A stretch of 64,000 nt of DNA. It comes from Sympetrum striolatum. Lineage: Eukaryota > Arthropoda > Insecta > Odonata > Libellulidae. Below, piece after piece: positions 11,500-24,629 of this stretch. The notes under the pieces are model-generated. The model did no database searches, was not told the DNA's origin, and saw only the letters and a list, made by a program, of their open reading frames with translations. The stretch lies in assembly GCA_947579665.1 (NCBI GenBank), contig OX388343.1, positions 93,166,254 to 93,230,253 of the forward strand, read 5' to 3'. How positions within the stretch are numbered: the first letter of the stretch is position 1; each line of letters starts with the position of its first letter. A program made the translations under genes and the position numbers.

Positions 11500-12420
11500 C
11501 TAACGCTACCTCAGTTGAATGGAACCGAAATTTTTTGCGCTTAATCCTAGCCTTTGGAGAGAGCGGTGCGTCTAGTCTTTGATGTTCTTCGAAGCCGAAG
11601 AAAGCGTCGCACGGCGTCCACGATCTATTTGCGAAGCTCATCAGCGCGAAATAATCCATGGCGAGAGCTGAATCGCTTTAAATGATCCCGAGGTTGAAAA
11701 CACAGCTGCCGTAAATCGGTCCGAATTGGCAGCCTCCTCTTTCGGGAAACAGAAGACGGTGTAGTAAATGACCGCCGGTGTCCCTTTTTTATGCCGCCGT
11801 AAAAGCACCCGCACATTCATTTTTAGACGCGCCCTCATTTCGCTCACAGATTTCGTCTCCGCTTTCCTTTCCCAAGTGCCTTCCTCCTAGCTTATCTTTT
11901 CATAAACCATATTCCTGCCCGCGATATTGCTCCTGGATCGACTGCCCACTCCGTTATCCAATAATATCGCCGCACTCGAGAAGGGTCGCTTACCGAGGCG
12001 TATGGGAGAGCTCACCAATGTGACAGTTCCCAAAGCATCTTCCTAAATACAAGCCGACCTATCTTCGCCAATTTTTCTCATAAACAAGCTCTCATATCCG
12101 AGCATCTTCACGACAAAGACTGGTTATTTCCGCGCAGTCGAAGCCACGTTTGTGAATACGTGAGAAGTTTACGTAGGCAGGGATCGCCCGTGACTCGCGT
12201 CGTGATGCAAATGAAGGAAGTCGCTACGGCAAAGGTCAGTGGCGACACCTTCCTCAAAATACCGAGGAATTCTTTAAAGTGGGATGACCCAGAAAGACGA
12301 TTATACTTGCACTACTCTCGCTGCAAAACTACGATTTTCAAGACCAACTTTTTCTGCATCACCGTCTGTATTCAACTTCGCAATGCTTTCGCTCGATCGA
12401 TTGCGTAGATATCTAGCAAT
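11500..12420. other. CpG-rich island
   Basis: This region has raised GC and CpG with sharp edges. At 11839-11860 it carries TTCGCTCACAGATTTCGTCT, a variant of the motif shared with the patches at 0.9 and 5.46 kb. Overlapping short open frames on both strands have no recognisable domains. Confidence 0.4.
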
Positions 12421-14326
12421 CTATAAATGAGCGAACGGAAAAATTCAGAATGAAATCTGCGAAATTTTCTTCTCTTTGAAAAGAATCGGCGAAAATTTTT
12501 TGTATGTCAAATTAAAATGCGGAGGCGGCTTCTATTCGGGTAAATATGGTAATTGGAACCCTTAACACTACACAACTGTCACGTTTGTTTGCCTTCGTCA
12601 GGGAAGGGATGTAGAATGTAGGCAAACGAAACTGAATCGGAATTTTACGAATTTTTTTTACATCACAAGTTTCTTTCCAACCATGACGACGGTATTCATA
12701 CTCCTGAGCGCTGCTTTTCATGTCCGAAGGAATTTTTAAATCTTTCGTAAAAATACAATTAAATATTTAAAAATTCAAAGTTACCATTTCTGAAATTACA
12801 ATACGATTATATATTTTCAAAATTATCATTAGCTTTATGCACAAAACTGAGTAATATGCTTACATGTAGTATCTACTATACACAATACAAATAATACAAT
12901 TTAGAGTATGAAATAAAAAGCAAAACAGACATGACTAAATATAGAGTAGATAGATTTTTATCTACTTAATATTCAGTAGAATACATGAACTTTTTGGGAA
13001 ATGCAATTTACCCATTTGGGTCCTGCAAAACCAAATATAGTTTGTCAGCGGTGGCGGCGGAATTTAAGAATTAATTTAAATTTGAAAATTAAGAGATATC
13101 ATTGCTGAAATTCTAGTAATATTAAATGAATTGCTTTAAATTTATTTTATTTGTTAAATGTAAAAATTTAAAGAAGCAATACTAAACTCGCAATTAATTT
13201 TCACTTGCATACTAATAATAAAATAATTATTTGCAATTTCGAAGGAATACTTGCAGGATCTCCCCCCTAAACGCGAATAAAAATAGAGCGAGGAACTTAT
13301 AGTCCACGAATTATTTACTTCCAACGTCATCTTCTTAGTTCTGGGGTCACGGATACCTATTTTTAGAGGTCCTTATTCTTCATAGTTGGGTGGGGTTAGT
13401 TCAATTTATTTAATTAATTAATTTAATTTAGTTGTAATGAAGTAACGTTGCTTTAAATGCACATAAATGTAGAATCTAATGATTTGAAGAGTAAAATAAG
13501 GAATTGGTAACAACAAGTTTTCCGTGTCTGATACGAATTTCCTCAAATATGCAATAGAAGGTATAGAGAAGAAAAATACATAAATTGTTATCGGACATAA
13601 TGATTGGAACTCTAAGACAACTACGGTAGGAAAAGAAAGGTTAAAGTAAATTTGGTTTAGTATCCTTAACTTCATTGTATTCCATCATTATGGAGTAAAT
13701 AAATAAATGAAATTCATTTTTATTTTATTTCGAAGTTCAGCTGAAACCATTAGTGTGGCCTTCCGCATTTAATTGCTTGAATTTTTAAATTATATGAGGA
13801 TTAATTGAAAATAACACGGTGGACTGAACGGTTGGGTTATTCTTAAGGCGTGGGAGATCTTTCAGTGAGGGCGTACACTTGGATATCAATATTACCGTGC
13901 TCGCACATGCAGAAAGGGCAATGTTGCGGAGCGCTGTGTCTTGCTCGGTGTGATGAACGGTGGTTAGAAGGAAAGCAAGTCAGAGGGTAAACGGCTCGAC
14001 CCCTACAGAGTGGTAAATTTATTTGTATCCTGGCTTCAAGTCATAGATCAAGAAATTGCATGCGCACAGAGCAATATAATAAGTGAGAAGGACTTTCGTT
14101 TAGAAATAATTAAAGCGACAATTATCTTAATTTACTCTTACAAAAGGAAAGTATACGTTTAATATCTATTTTGCCACCCAAAGAGTTATGATTGCCCATT
14201 GCATATAAAGTGGAAGGGGAATAAGTGTAAATCCTCTCTTTATTAGGTAACGGAAGAGAAAGTAATGTCTTCCTAGGTGATTAACAAAGCTAACTTTACC
14301 GATGAGACCGTTTAGAGTTAAGAGTG
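12421..14326. other. AT-rich stretch without recognised features
   Basis: Nothing supported was seen apart from a tiny hairpin GTAGATA/TATCTAC near 12946-12965 and AATT-rich low complexity near 13405-13435. Confidence 0.4.
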
Positions 14327-14349
14327 TGGCGATACTCTGCGTATCGCCA
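14327..14349. repeat. Perfect short hairpin
   Basis: TGGCGATAC and GTATCGCCA form a perfect 9-bp stem with a 5-nt loop. Function is unknown; it could be a chance palindrome or a remnant of a mobile element. Confidence 0.6.
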
Positions 14350-14849
14350 CTGCGCCCGCCGCGTTGTCTTTGAACAATGATTATTGTTTGTAGTTATGGT
14401 GGTGACGGTAAAGAAGTATTGTTGGCTAGAGAACAGATCAGCCATTTTAACGGACTGGTTAAGTGCATAATTTCCGCACCGTATTTTATATTCTTCCAGT
14501 GCTTTTAATTCGTTTTGCGTTTCATAACGCTATTCGTGTATAGTCGAGACTCGTTTGAATAAATACATTAAAGAAAACAATTTATCGACTACAAGACTAT
14601 TGTGTAGTATATTGTACAAAGATATAACACTAAAATGCAATGTTATAGTTTCTATTGATAAAAACACCAGTTTTGATGACACTATACCTTGATGTGTCGA
14701 TATAAATTTATAATTGATATCATTGTACATTAATTTAGTTGGAATACCTGTAAAATAATATTCATTAATAGTATGGGTAGCTGTGTTTGTAGAGAGGTTG
14801 ACGTACGTTTTTCTTGAGTAGGAGTTGGTGAATTTGCGATTATAAATCT

Positions 14850-15400
14850 TTCCTGGATATGATTTAAAGCTTCCTGCGATGGAAAATGTCCGGCCTCTCA
14901 AAACGTCAACACCGACACTAAAGAACTTGTCAACTCGATTCGGAACAGAATTAGCGATCCGAAGCACTCCAATTGAAAAGGCAAACTCCTTCCAGACGCA
15001 GATCCTCGCTGAACATAACGACACGATTTCACAAAGCGAGAAGTTATCGGAGGAAAAGATTCTTCGAGTGATTGTCGCTCAACTTCGATTCGTCATCTCC
15101 TCAGAGTTCGCTGCCATTTCGAACAGTGATTCACTTCCGCCTGTTACACTCAACGGATCCTCTCCTCTTTAAAAAAGCGCCGAATACGCTCTCCTCGTTC
15201 GAAATATCCAAAGCGTTAGCTCTCATCTCTCTGAGGATAACCTGTGGATTCTGATTGCCCGGTTTGCGATGCGTAAAAGCGATTTGCGCGATCAGACGGT
15301 TCGATTTTGAAGGCGGGAAATTCCGCTATTTCCCATGGAATAAACCATGATTCACGATATACCTCGCCAGGGCACCCTAATCTTTATAAGCATGCAAACT
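14850..15400. other. Moderately CpG-rich patch
   Basis: GC and CpG rise here. Open frames on both strands (14879-15172 plus, 14530-15024 minus) are longer than the background, but neither peptide matches a family I recognise, and no convincing splice-site pair frames a coding segment. Confidence 0.35.
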
Positions 15401-16254
15401 GATTTTCATTTGAGTGACTTCGTGATATATCACTGAAAAATAATAATGACAAGGTAAATCTCAAAATTGTTACTCGTAATTTATTTATGGAAATTAAAAA
15501 ACAGCGTTTCAGTATTTTCATAGTGGAATAAGCTCAAGAATTAACCACCATCTTCGTTTTCCTATGAAAATCCTTTTTCTAGATATTTCTCCAAGTAATT
15601 CGCCTGGTAAGCGCGGTTTATTGTAGGAACTTGTCACATGATGAATAATCTGCAGTACTGTTTCTATTTTCTCATTATTATTACAGTAACATGTTTCTAA
15701 TTTATTGATTGCTTTCTAAAATAGCCGAGGCTTTGTATCTAGATTAGACATGTTTTTTTCTTAAAAGTCTCTTTTTTGTCTTGTGAAATATATATCTTCC
15801 ATTTCTTTTACTTGTCACCTTTTTTCTACTCAAAGTAGCTTGCGTGTTATTTTATTGCGAGCAAGTCGCCTTCTTTATATCGTCTCCGAACTAGTCTATC
15901 TCTGGAACCACCAGGAAGACGATAATGAACCGACACATTTCTTGAGATAGTCGCGAGATTTTATGGAAATTCTGACTTGTGAAGTGAAAACTTCTCGATC
16001 AGCGGCGAGTTGCCTCATTTAATAATAGTCGCCATCTTGAGTGAAATTGTTTTCTCTCCGATTTCACCAATCTCACCTACACGAATTCTGACATATTATC
16101 ACCCCCGTCAAGCATGACGTAATTTGAATGGAATAGCAAGTCTACAAAAATTTTACGATTTTTAACTAAGTTAAAATGGTCCATATTTTCTAACGAGAAA
16201 ATAATTGATCTCGGAACCAACAATGGCCAAGGCCCTCAAAGAGACAGTTTGTTA
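15401..16254. other. Stretch without recognised features
   Basis: No gene or repeat was recognised. GC content is slightly higher near 15890-16080. Confidence 0.35.
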
Positions 16255-16480
16255 GAAAAGCAATATTGACTGATTTTCGTAATTTGGACCAGAGCAATAT
16301 TCCACGAAAAAATCAAGAAACCTTAGTTAATTTCCCTTTTATAATATTTTTACGATTTCATAGTACCGTTATTTCCAACTTAGATTAGTAAAAATGCAAT
16401 GTCTGCAATGTATAAAATAACTTGACATGTATTTTTTATGGGCATCATGCAATAACGTGGAGTCAAAACGTGCTCTAGCA
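16255..16480 (+). repeat. Unclassified dispersed repeat, copy B (diverged)
   Basis: By eye this aligns with 3780-3965: TTCGTAATTT, a TTCCACGA..AAA block, TTAATTTCCCTTT, then ATGTCTGCAATG and a TGTATTTTTTATG block in the same order and spacing. It is the most diverged of the three copies in the window. Confidence 0.45.
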
Positions 16481-16879
16481 AAGAGTTTTTGTAATTAAAA
16501 TGTATACATTGTATTTATATCAACTCCCAGAATGATGTAATTCCACTTTCCACAGCCCTTTCCTGCATTGTTATTACATTTACCTGTCGTCATTGTTTAA
16601 CATAATTGGTTGAGAAATACAACTGTTGGGGGTCCACTTCGAGTATGAAGAAACAGCTGCTAATTAAAACCGAGAATTGTGTCTTAAGAAATTCAAGTCC
16701 TAACCTTGGAAAATTGGAGACGGAATTGGAGGATCTTTTACTGTTGTTAAGATCTCTTCCTGTCCTTTCCAACGTTTTATTAAAAAACAAACTTTCGAGA
16801 CATGACTTACATAAAATTATCTACGACATGTTTCATATTAACGAGAATCGGCCAATTTCATGAATCGAGCTCCTTCTTT
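16481..16879. other. Stretch without supported features
   Basis: Open frames 16606-16863 (plus) and 16590-16790 (minus) overlap each other and are unrecognised. Confidence 0.3.
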
Positions 16880-17340
16880 GCGGCATTTGGAGCCAACTTT
16901 CCTCGTTATCTTTACGACCGGAATGATCGGCGAATTACTTCCCGCCAGCGAGTTTTATCAGCATGACCCCCTCAACGGCGTCCTCTTCACAGAGGAGAGG
17001 GTCAATTAAAAAGTATTCATTTTTATCTCAACCCGTTGTCATGGTGCAACTTTTCCAAGGGACGGTCGCGGAGGAACACGTATTTTTTCCGGCTTCGGAG
17101 TCACGGGATTTCGTGTAAAAAGTGTTTTATTTCCTCTCTTTGCAACACATCCTTAACCTTTCCTAGCTGTTGTCTTCGCCACTTCCCTGGACCCCCAGCT
17201 CAGCGTTTTCTCTCATTTCCATTGTTTACGTCCTCTAATTCATCTCTCCACTCCCATCAATCTGTGCCTTCACAACAACCTTCTTCCCTTCACTCTCTCT
17301 AGACTTCTGTTTACCAAACTTTTCCCCACCGAAGCACCCT
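16880..17340. other. GC-rich patch grading into pyrimidine-rich sequence
   Basis: The first part is CpG-rich; from about 17130 the plus strand becomes C/T-rich. The open frame 17036-17302 is Ser/Phe/Pro-rich, as composition predicts, and is not called as a gene. Confidence 0.35.
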
Positions 17341-20214
17341 CGCTGTCATATCATCCACTACAGCCGTAATCTACTAAAATTATTATATGCTTGATGAAAT
17401 CCGTAGAAAATTAGGAAAATAAAAACTGCAATCTTTAAAATAGCCAAAAAATCACCAAATGACTATTTCGTGATATTTTTATTGTCTAGCATCCAGTATT
17501 ATTCAGTTCAGAATGAATGATCATCGGCAACAATTGCATTGCCTCGAGCGCACCTCTGGTCTATTCCAGTGCCCCCAGGAGGGCGCTATTGCCCATTTAT
17601 GGTATCACTGAAGCAAAAAGGGAAAGTTTATAAATAAATCTTTTTAAATGCCATCAATGTCTCCTTATACGTACAAGTTCCACTGTATGCGAAACGCAGC
17701 TTTATATTCCCGAAGCAAGTGTTATCGAGAAATTATCCATGATATTCTTCATTATATTTTTCAACTCATATTTCATAATATTCCCAATAATATTCTCACA
17801 ATTCTTTTTAATGTTCTTAGCGAAATTTTTCATTATATTATCAATAAAATCCTTTATAATTTTTTCATGATATTCTCAGCTAGTTATCATGATTTTATAG
17901 ATATCGAATAAAAGGCTAAAATATGGGTTTAAAAATTTCAGTACTGCTTACGTATTTCTGCTGAAGCTCTCTTGCGTAACTTTTTAGTCTATTTACTATA
18001 TTTTATTCAAAAATTTCATCACCTCTATTCTTTTCAATTATTTCTAATCTCATTTTTATTTCTTGACATCCATTTTCTCTTCTTTCATCTTTTTATCCGT
18101 TTCATCCGTATTTCCTGTTTTCCTTCTCTTAATCTCTACCCCCATGTCCCTTTCCGAATCTTGTATTTTCACCCCTATCCTGTCCTTCCCAATCCTCCAT
18201 CTCAAAGAGATACTTAAGTGTCAACGGAAGACTCCTGTTTCTGTCTTGCTCTTTCACTCCATTTTTTTTAAGGGCATTATAAATAAAATTGATCTTTCAG
18301 GTCTCTCGAGTTACCGCCTCTTCGTTCTGTTCTATTTACGCTACGTACGCGAAGCGGAATATTTCTGGAAGAATCTTCTTAACACACGTCTGACCAAATT
18401 TAAATGTACTTATTTCCAAAAGGGCACAATATAAATGAGAAAATTATGTAAAATAATTGCATCTAATTAAAGCAAGAAGGTTATTAACACTACTACTATA
18501 ATAGTAGATAAATATTATGTTGAAGTGTTATAATAAACCTAACTACCTCAGCTCTGTGTTTTATACATTAATCTAGTGAAAAATATAGTAATAAACAAGG
18601 AATCACTAGTTCTTTAATTACGCCAAATAATTACGTTGAAAATCCAAGAGATATGTAACGTAAAAGTTATAATAATATCTTTAAAACGTAAATGCATTTG
18701 CCCAATAATTAGTATTTATTAACAGCTGCGAATAAAAACACAGATGACAATGTTTATGATAATTCATAATGAGATCTGAATCTGGAAATATGTGAAAAAT
18801 TAGGAAAAAATATGTACTAATTAGTTCATTTAAGCAAATTGGCCGAAGCTAAGAAAAACTCTACTAATGCGATCATGTAGCTCGTCATATGGAGTTACTA
18901 CTTCGATCCCACTCCGTTGAATGCTTATTTGGATCAACCAGTCTTCATAATGCTTTAACGTATCGGTTTGCATGGAAAAAGGGGTCCATTAGTCTCTGTT
19001 GAAATTAGACACCTTATGCTAGTAATGAACCCATACTCATAATGAGATATTCGGGTGCTTCGGATACGAATAGACTTTTGTTTCTCTTATTTGAATTACA
19101 TTTCGTAAATGTATGGACTAGTTTCTAGGATGACATGTCTATGATAGAGTATCATCGAAGCAAATCGTTCATTTTCATCGTTATTTGGAGTGTAAAGGTC
19201 ATCTCAGTGTAATTGCATTGTAAAGGTCATTGCAATTTTCATTTGTAACCGACATGAGGCCGTTCCAGGCCTTATTAGTTTTAATCAAGTATTAACTAGA
19301 AAGCTGTTTACTTCTTTATTCGTTTATAAACTAACCACTCGTTGATATATTGCTACTAATGAACTTTTCACTCGTCAATTCCACACCAGTAAATAAACAG
19401 CTGAATAAAAACCTTCCATCATGAAAAAGTGACAAAACGAAAACCCACTATAATATTGGCAAAGATAAATTTAATCATTCTCATCAATGCTATCTATTTT
19501 CCTTTTAAAGGGACAGAAAAATTAATCTGAGGTATTCAACCCATAACGCACCGACTGTTAGTATAGAATTTGTAAAATTATATGATGAAATAAATACTCT
19601 ATTTTAAGAGAAGAGAACTTCGCATTTATAAGCAATACATCTACGAAACCGAAGCACTAAAAGTCCGCCAAAAAATTTATGAATTTAAAGATAAATATTT
19701 TTTTTCTGTTGATTTCGAAATTTCCTCGGAGTAAACACAATTTCTTACATTAGCATACTTTTAATGGTAAAAAAAGGCCAATATGGGTAAAAATCTATTA
19801 AGTAGATTAGCTGATCTAAGTTTTTGTTCTTTCCTATCAGAATAAATTTTCAGTATACCAAAATTTGGATCGAAAATCCTCGCAACGCTCAGTCATCGTA
19901 GCTGAATTTACCGCTATCATCCAAACGATATCATTTCAACAAAGTCGCATTAAATTTTATACCAGATATTGAGGTTATGAAACCGGATTGGTTTCCATAG
20001 CCCTGTGACATACGATATTGTTATTTTAGGAAGTTACATGAAGTTTACAAAGTATTCAGGAAATTATAGTAAACTCAAGACAGGTTTCACAGTAAATAAA
20101 GGTATCGATCATTAATTGGTAACAAGAAAATTAGTTACTTCATTGAAAATGTTGACAGGTGTATGGCCAGTGCCTGAATATGTAGGTGGTGGAAGCATCG
20201 AATTCAACAGAAAG
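17341..20214. other. AT-rich stretch with a short pyrimidine-rich segment
   Basis: No gene is supported. About 17960-18230 is pyrimidine-rich on the plus strand, giving Phe/Leu/Ser-rich open frames that I reject as coding. A 15-bp palindrome CTACTATAATAGTAG lies near 18492. Confidence 0.4.
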
Positions 20215-21075
20215 AAAATACAGGATACGTGGCCTCCTTTCCTCTCTCAGATTCTTTATCTTCGACTCATTATCTCTCTTTCCTTCGAAACGTCACGTCG
20301 TCTCCACCCACTACTCTCTTTTACTGCTCTCTGTTCTCTTCTTTTGTCTCCACCCTTATTTCATTCTTCTCTCTCCCTTTATTTCTTTCTCTCTCCCTTT
20401 TTTATTCCTTCCTCTCTCAAAAGTCCTCCCCTAATTATTCAATCCACGCCTCTCACCTCTTTCTTTGTTTCGTTTTCTTCAAAACATTCGCCCTCATCAT
20501 TCGTCTTCTTTCACCACTTCTATTTTTCTTCCTCTTTTTACTTTCACTTATTCTTAAAATTCGTTTCACTTAGACACGACATCCCTTTCACTAACACTTA
20601 TTTATCACTTTCAATACCTTCTCCTTACCCCTTTCATCTCACCCGATTCATTCTGTTTACTTTTCTCTATTTATCTTCTATCTCTCCCTTTTTTTAATAT
20701 CCTTTTGCTTCTCACCATTAATCCCTTCCGATCCTATCCATGCCTCCTTTCACTTTCCCCTATTCACCCACTTCACCTTTCCGACGCATTGTTTTCACCT
20801 TTATCCATTCGTCCCTTTCACTTCTCCCAATTCATCCCTCCCTCGTCTCATTTCATCGGCCTGTCAGCTGTCTGCTCTTTGCGTCTCATTTCCTTCCCTT
20901 TCTGTTCTATTATCTTATATTTCCTCCCTCTCTCCTCTTTTCATTTCCCTCTCCCTGGCTCATCTTTCATTTTCTGCCTCTCTTCACCATTGCGTAACTT
21001 TTTCGTCCGCCCACTTCTCCATCACGTGACCCACAGATTGTTTCATACACTCCGTTCTATTCTCCGTTCCTGCTT
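20215..21075. repeat. Long polypyrimidine tract on the plus strand
   Basis: About 850 bp are dominated by C and T on the plus strand, in irregular CTCTTT/CCTTTC-type strings. Stop codons are rare because purines are rare, so long Ser/Phe/Leu-rich frames appear in all three plus frames (20116-20697, 20705-21079 and others). Their overlap in several frames and their simple composition argue against coding. It may be a degenerate microsatellite capable of triplex or H-DNA structures. Confidence 0.7.
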
Positions 21076-21351
21076 TTAGGAATATTATCTCTGATTTGTG
21101 CGCCGAAAATTCCAGTGATTCCTAAATCGAAATGTCGTTACACATTTATCTCTTTGCATTTTAACTTTTACATTGATGCAGGAAAGTGTCTCAGGTTTAA
21201 ATTGAGCCATTTAACCTCTCACTTATGGTACACCTCATTCGAATTCTTTACTGCAGTGCAAATGTTTTGATTTAGTTTCCGATATAACGCAGATGATGAA
21301 CGTAGTATGTAAATTAATTATGTCGTACATTTTGTTACTTATCATCTAGAT

Positions 21352-21669
21352 CAGGGTTACCCAAACTATGTTCCGCGGAACACCGGTGTTCCGCTGAACA
21401 TGAATAGGTGTTCCGCGAAAATGTTGAGTCTTAATGGAGAATTGGAGAATAAAAGTCATAAAATATTTTATTTATTCATATTTGATGTTTATATTATAAT
21501 ATTATGGTTTTAAATTTTAAAATAATTACTAACTAAATAATTTGTAGTAATTCAATGATTTTTAAAATTTTACAAGTAGAATTACCAAGCCTAAAAATAA
21601 GCTAAGTGTTCCGTTAAACTTCCCAGGTTTGCTAAGTGTTCCATTGCAGAAAAAGTTTGTGAAACCCTG
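21352..21669. mobile_element. hAT-type MITE (318 bp)
   Basis: The element begins CAGGGTTACCCAAACT and ends AGTTTGTGAAACCCTG, imperfect terminal inverted repeats of about 16 bp typical of hAT elements. It is flanked by a perfect 8-bp target duplication ATCTAGAT (21344-21351 and 21670-21677), the expected hAT length. No transposase is present, so it must be non-autonomous. Close to the left end is a perfect 20-bp palindrome (21375-21394). Confidence 0.9.
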
Positions 21670-21677
21670 ATCTAGAT

Positions 21678-24629
21678 AAAAATAGATGTCCTTTCTCTAG
21701 TATGTAATATATTTTTCTGAACAGTGTAGGAGATTAATTCTCAGTATCAGGTAAATTCCTCTATCCTTTTTGGGAAATGGAATTTGATTGTAGAAATCAT
21801 TCGACGAAACTGCTCGGAAGGAAACTTATTTTTATTAAGAAGTTTGAAATTTTATTTTCTGAGAAATGTGTACAAAATGTGGATAACGACTGTGTGCATT
21901 ATAGAAAACATTAATTGATTTTTTGAGGAATAGAAACCGAGTGCTTTATTCTGCTTCATCTTTAATAGATGGATTTTACTCAGGGCATGAAATAGGATTA
22001 ATTCTCAAACTAGCAGCCTTTTTGCCAATAATATCGCGAGATTTTACCGAGAATCGCCTCCTGAGTTTGGACATATTGAAGCATAAGCCGCGAAAATTGA
22101 CCCTTTGATATTTGTGTGGATCCATCCTCTTGAGTTTTGCTGGATGATCAATAAACCCTATGGCGTTCTCTAACTATATATTACCTATCGAACATTTGTA
22201 CGAATAAATCTCATTATGTTTAAAAGAGACGCTATATATTTGCATCTTTAAGAGAAATATACGGTTATGAGTTCATTGTTTATTCTACTAAGTACATTTC
22301 GGATGACATCCATTTCCGCTACCTAAGATAATAGTTTAAAATTAATACCGTTAGTAATTATCGGTGCTAGTTTTAATGTTTTATTTACGTTTAGTTATTA
22401 TTACATTTATATTTAAATGGCGTAACTGGTTTTTAAATGGCAGTCACTATCTATTTCTGTTTGCGAATGTAACGGATATTGCATTTGTCGGGAAAGTCAC
22501 GATTTATGCGGTCAATTAATTAATCTTGGCAAGAACGGTCTGACGTAAAAGCTACATATACTTCTAACTCAATCTCTGAGGATTCAGGAAATGACGAGTC
22601 ACAATGTCTCTGAAAAATTGAACACATATTCTTTTGCAATTAAAGCTGTTGAAAAGATCGTAAATACTTCATCTTACTATGAAATATCTAATTAAGCTCG
22701 TAGCACATTAAGAAAAAAACTATTCGAACTTCTTTTGAAGAGAAAATTTTTTCATTGCGCTAGAGGAATCTGCAGTAATTATGCGCCTCTTACAGCCAAT
22801 GTTGTTATAGAAATTAACCAATCGTATTTTTCTCATTTATTTTACGCGTGTTTTAGTATTTTTGTGAGTGGTGATTCATTTGCAGTTACTTTCACTGAAC
22901 TTCCGAGATAAGAATTGCTCTCAAATTGTAGTCTATTGCTTTCAACTAGCGGTGGTTAAGCGACTGGAAAATTAAACGCTATAATTGGCTATAGTGTTGA
23001 ATAAGTGACTCTCAGCTGACATGTGCTCACTCGAAACATCAATTGAACACTTAAGCTATTTCACATGTCCCATAAATTTAAACAGAACTTCGACGAGTGT
23101 GCTTTTCTATTACAGGATGCATTAACAGATTTATATGGAGTGTCATAGTTCAATCTTTACCATCTTCGTAATGTATATAAGCTGAAATCAACTTTCACTT
23201 TAAAATTAAAAGTTTTAACTATAACGGTCATTCCATGGCTTAAAAAAGTGCAGTTTCTACTATGACACGGCTTTAAATTGAGTCTGCATCTAGAATCAAA
23301 TGTTTGACTTACATCAAGTTCAAATGTAAGAGAAATTTGTACAACATCTGAGATACATTTATGCCCCCCAAAAGACATAAATTGAATAAAATTTCAGTAA
23401 TATTAAACTACAAACATAGGTTTTTATATTTAATTTGAATCGACAAATTTTGAGGTTGTGCTAAAGAATTTGTACCGAAAACTCATTAGGGAAAAAATCT
23501 TTCGAAATTTTTGAATGATTTTATTACTTATTTTTTTCTTCATTAGAACATCACAACTTCTTCATGTTTGGATGTTTGAATCAGACTTTAAATATAAACG
23601 CACCTGATGTTTTAGTATTTAATATCTATACATGATATCTCACAAAATGTCCTTTACGTGACGGCATGCTACTTTTTCTAATGGGTTAAATAAAAAACGA
23701 TGTAAATATCAACCAATGGTCTCATAAAGCTCAAAACAATTCACGTATACATAAATGGAAAGAGCTGTGTGAGGTATAACTGCATTTGAGATTTCCTTGA
23801 GCATTTATCCGATGAATTGTACCGAGCGTGAGTCAGTGAGAGTCTAGCTTGTGAGGTAACCTCCGATGCAAAAAATTGGTTTAGATTGGAATGTCAGATT
23901 TATATGTTTTATTACTTGTGTCCCCGCAATTCCTTGCTTTCGAATACTTTTACGTAGTTGTAAACGATTACACCTTGAGCTATTTTTTAACGGACGAGTA
24001 CATACATAAAGTTTCTCAGAAACCTTGCTCTCAGTAGCCATTAGCACTGCATGGACTACGCTGAATGATCTGAATCTTTTGTGTGTCGCTTTATTTAGAC
24101 TAAAAAGCACTGTACCAAACATTGCGGACATGGCGTTGGAAAATATTACTCCGGATTCAAAACTAAATTTCTGCTATTAATGTAAGGAGACTGTCTTCGC
24201 TATTCTTGGCAGATGCGGTCTTCCGTTTAAGAGCTGATAAAAATTGTACTACCATGCATCCATATATAACTCAATGGACATTATAAATATGACAAATAAG
24301 AATAATGTAGGTTGGCCAAGATATTTTGATTTATAGAAAAACTTACTAAATTTTTTGATCGCCGTTGACAAATATCATTCACCGTTGAAAACCCAGACAG
24401 TGAGATTGCAGTACTACTAAAAATCATTATCACAGTGCTATAGCGTCGAATTTGATCCACTCGTATATAACAACGCCGAATTATGATTTAATTGAAGCAT
24501 TTATTACTTTACAGTTAATTGCGCATTAATAATTGTATTAGGATACTGTTACGTAATAAACCAAATGTCTATTAATGAGAAATAAAATCAACTGCTTGGG
24601 CCGTGACTTGGTGGTATGGATCCATCAGA
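21678..24629. other. AT-rich stretch without recognised features
   Basis: No gene, structured RNA or repeat was recognised. The open frames 23157-23378 and 23844-24131 (minus) look like chance frames. Confidence 0.4.

Noticed and set aside
20116..20697. 193-codon Ser/Phe/Leu-rich open frame
   Set aside because: It lies in the polypyrimidine tract; several overlapping frames are open at once for compositional reasons.
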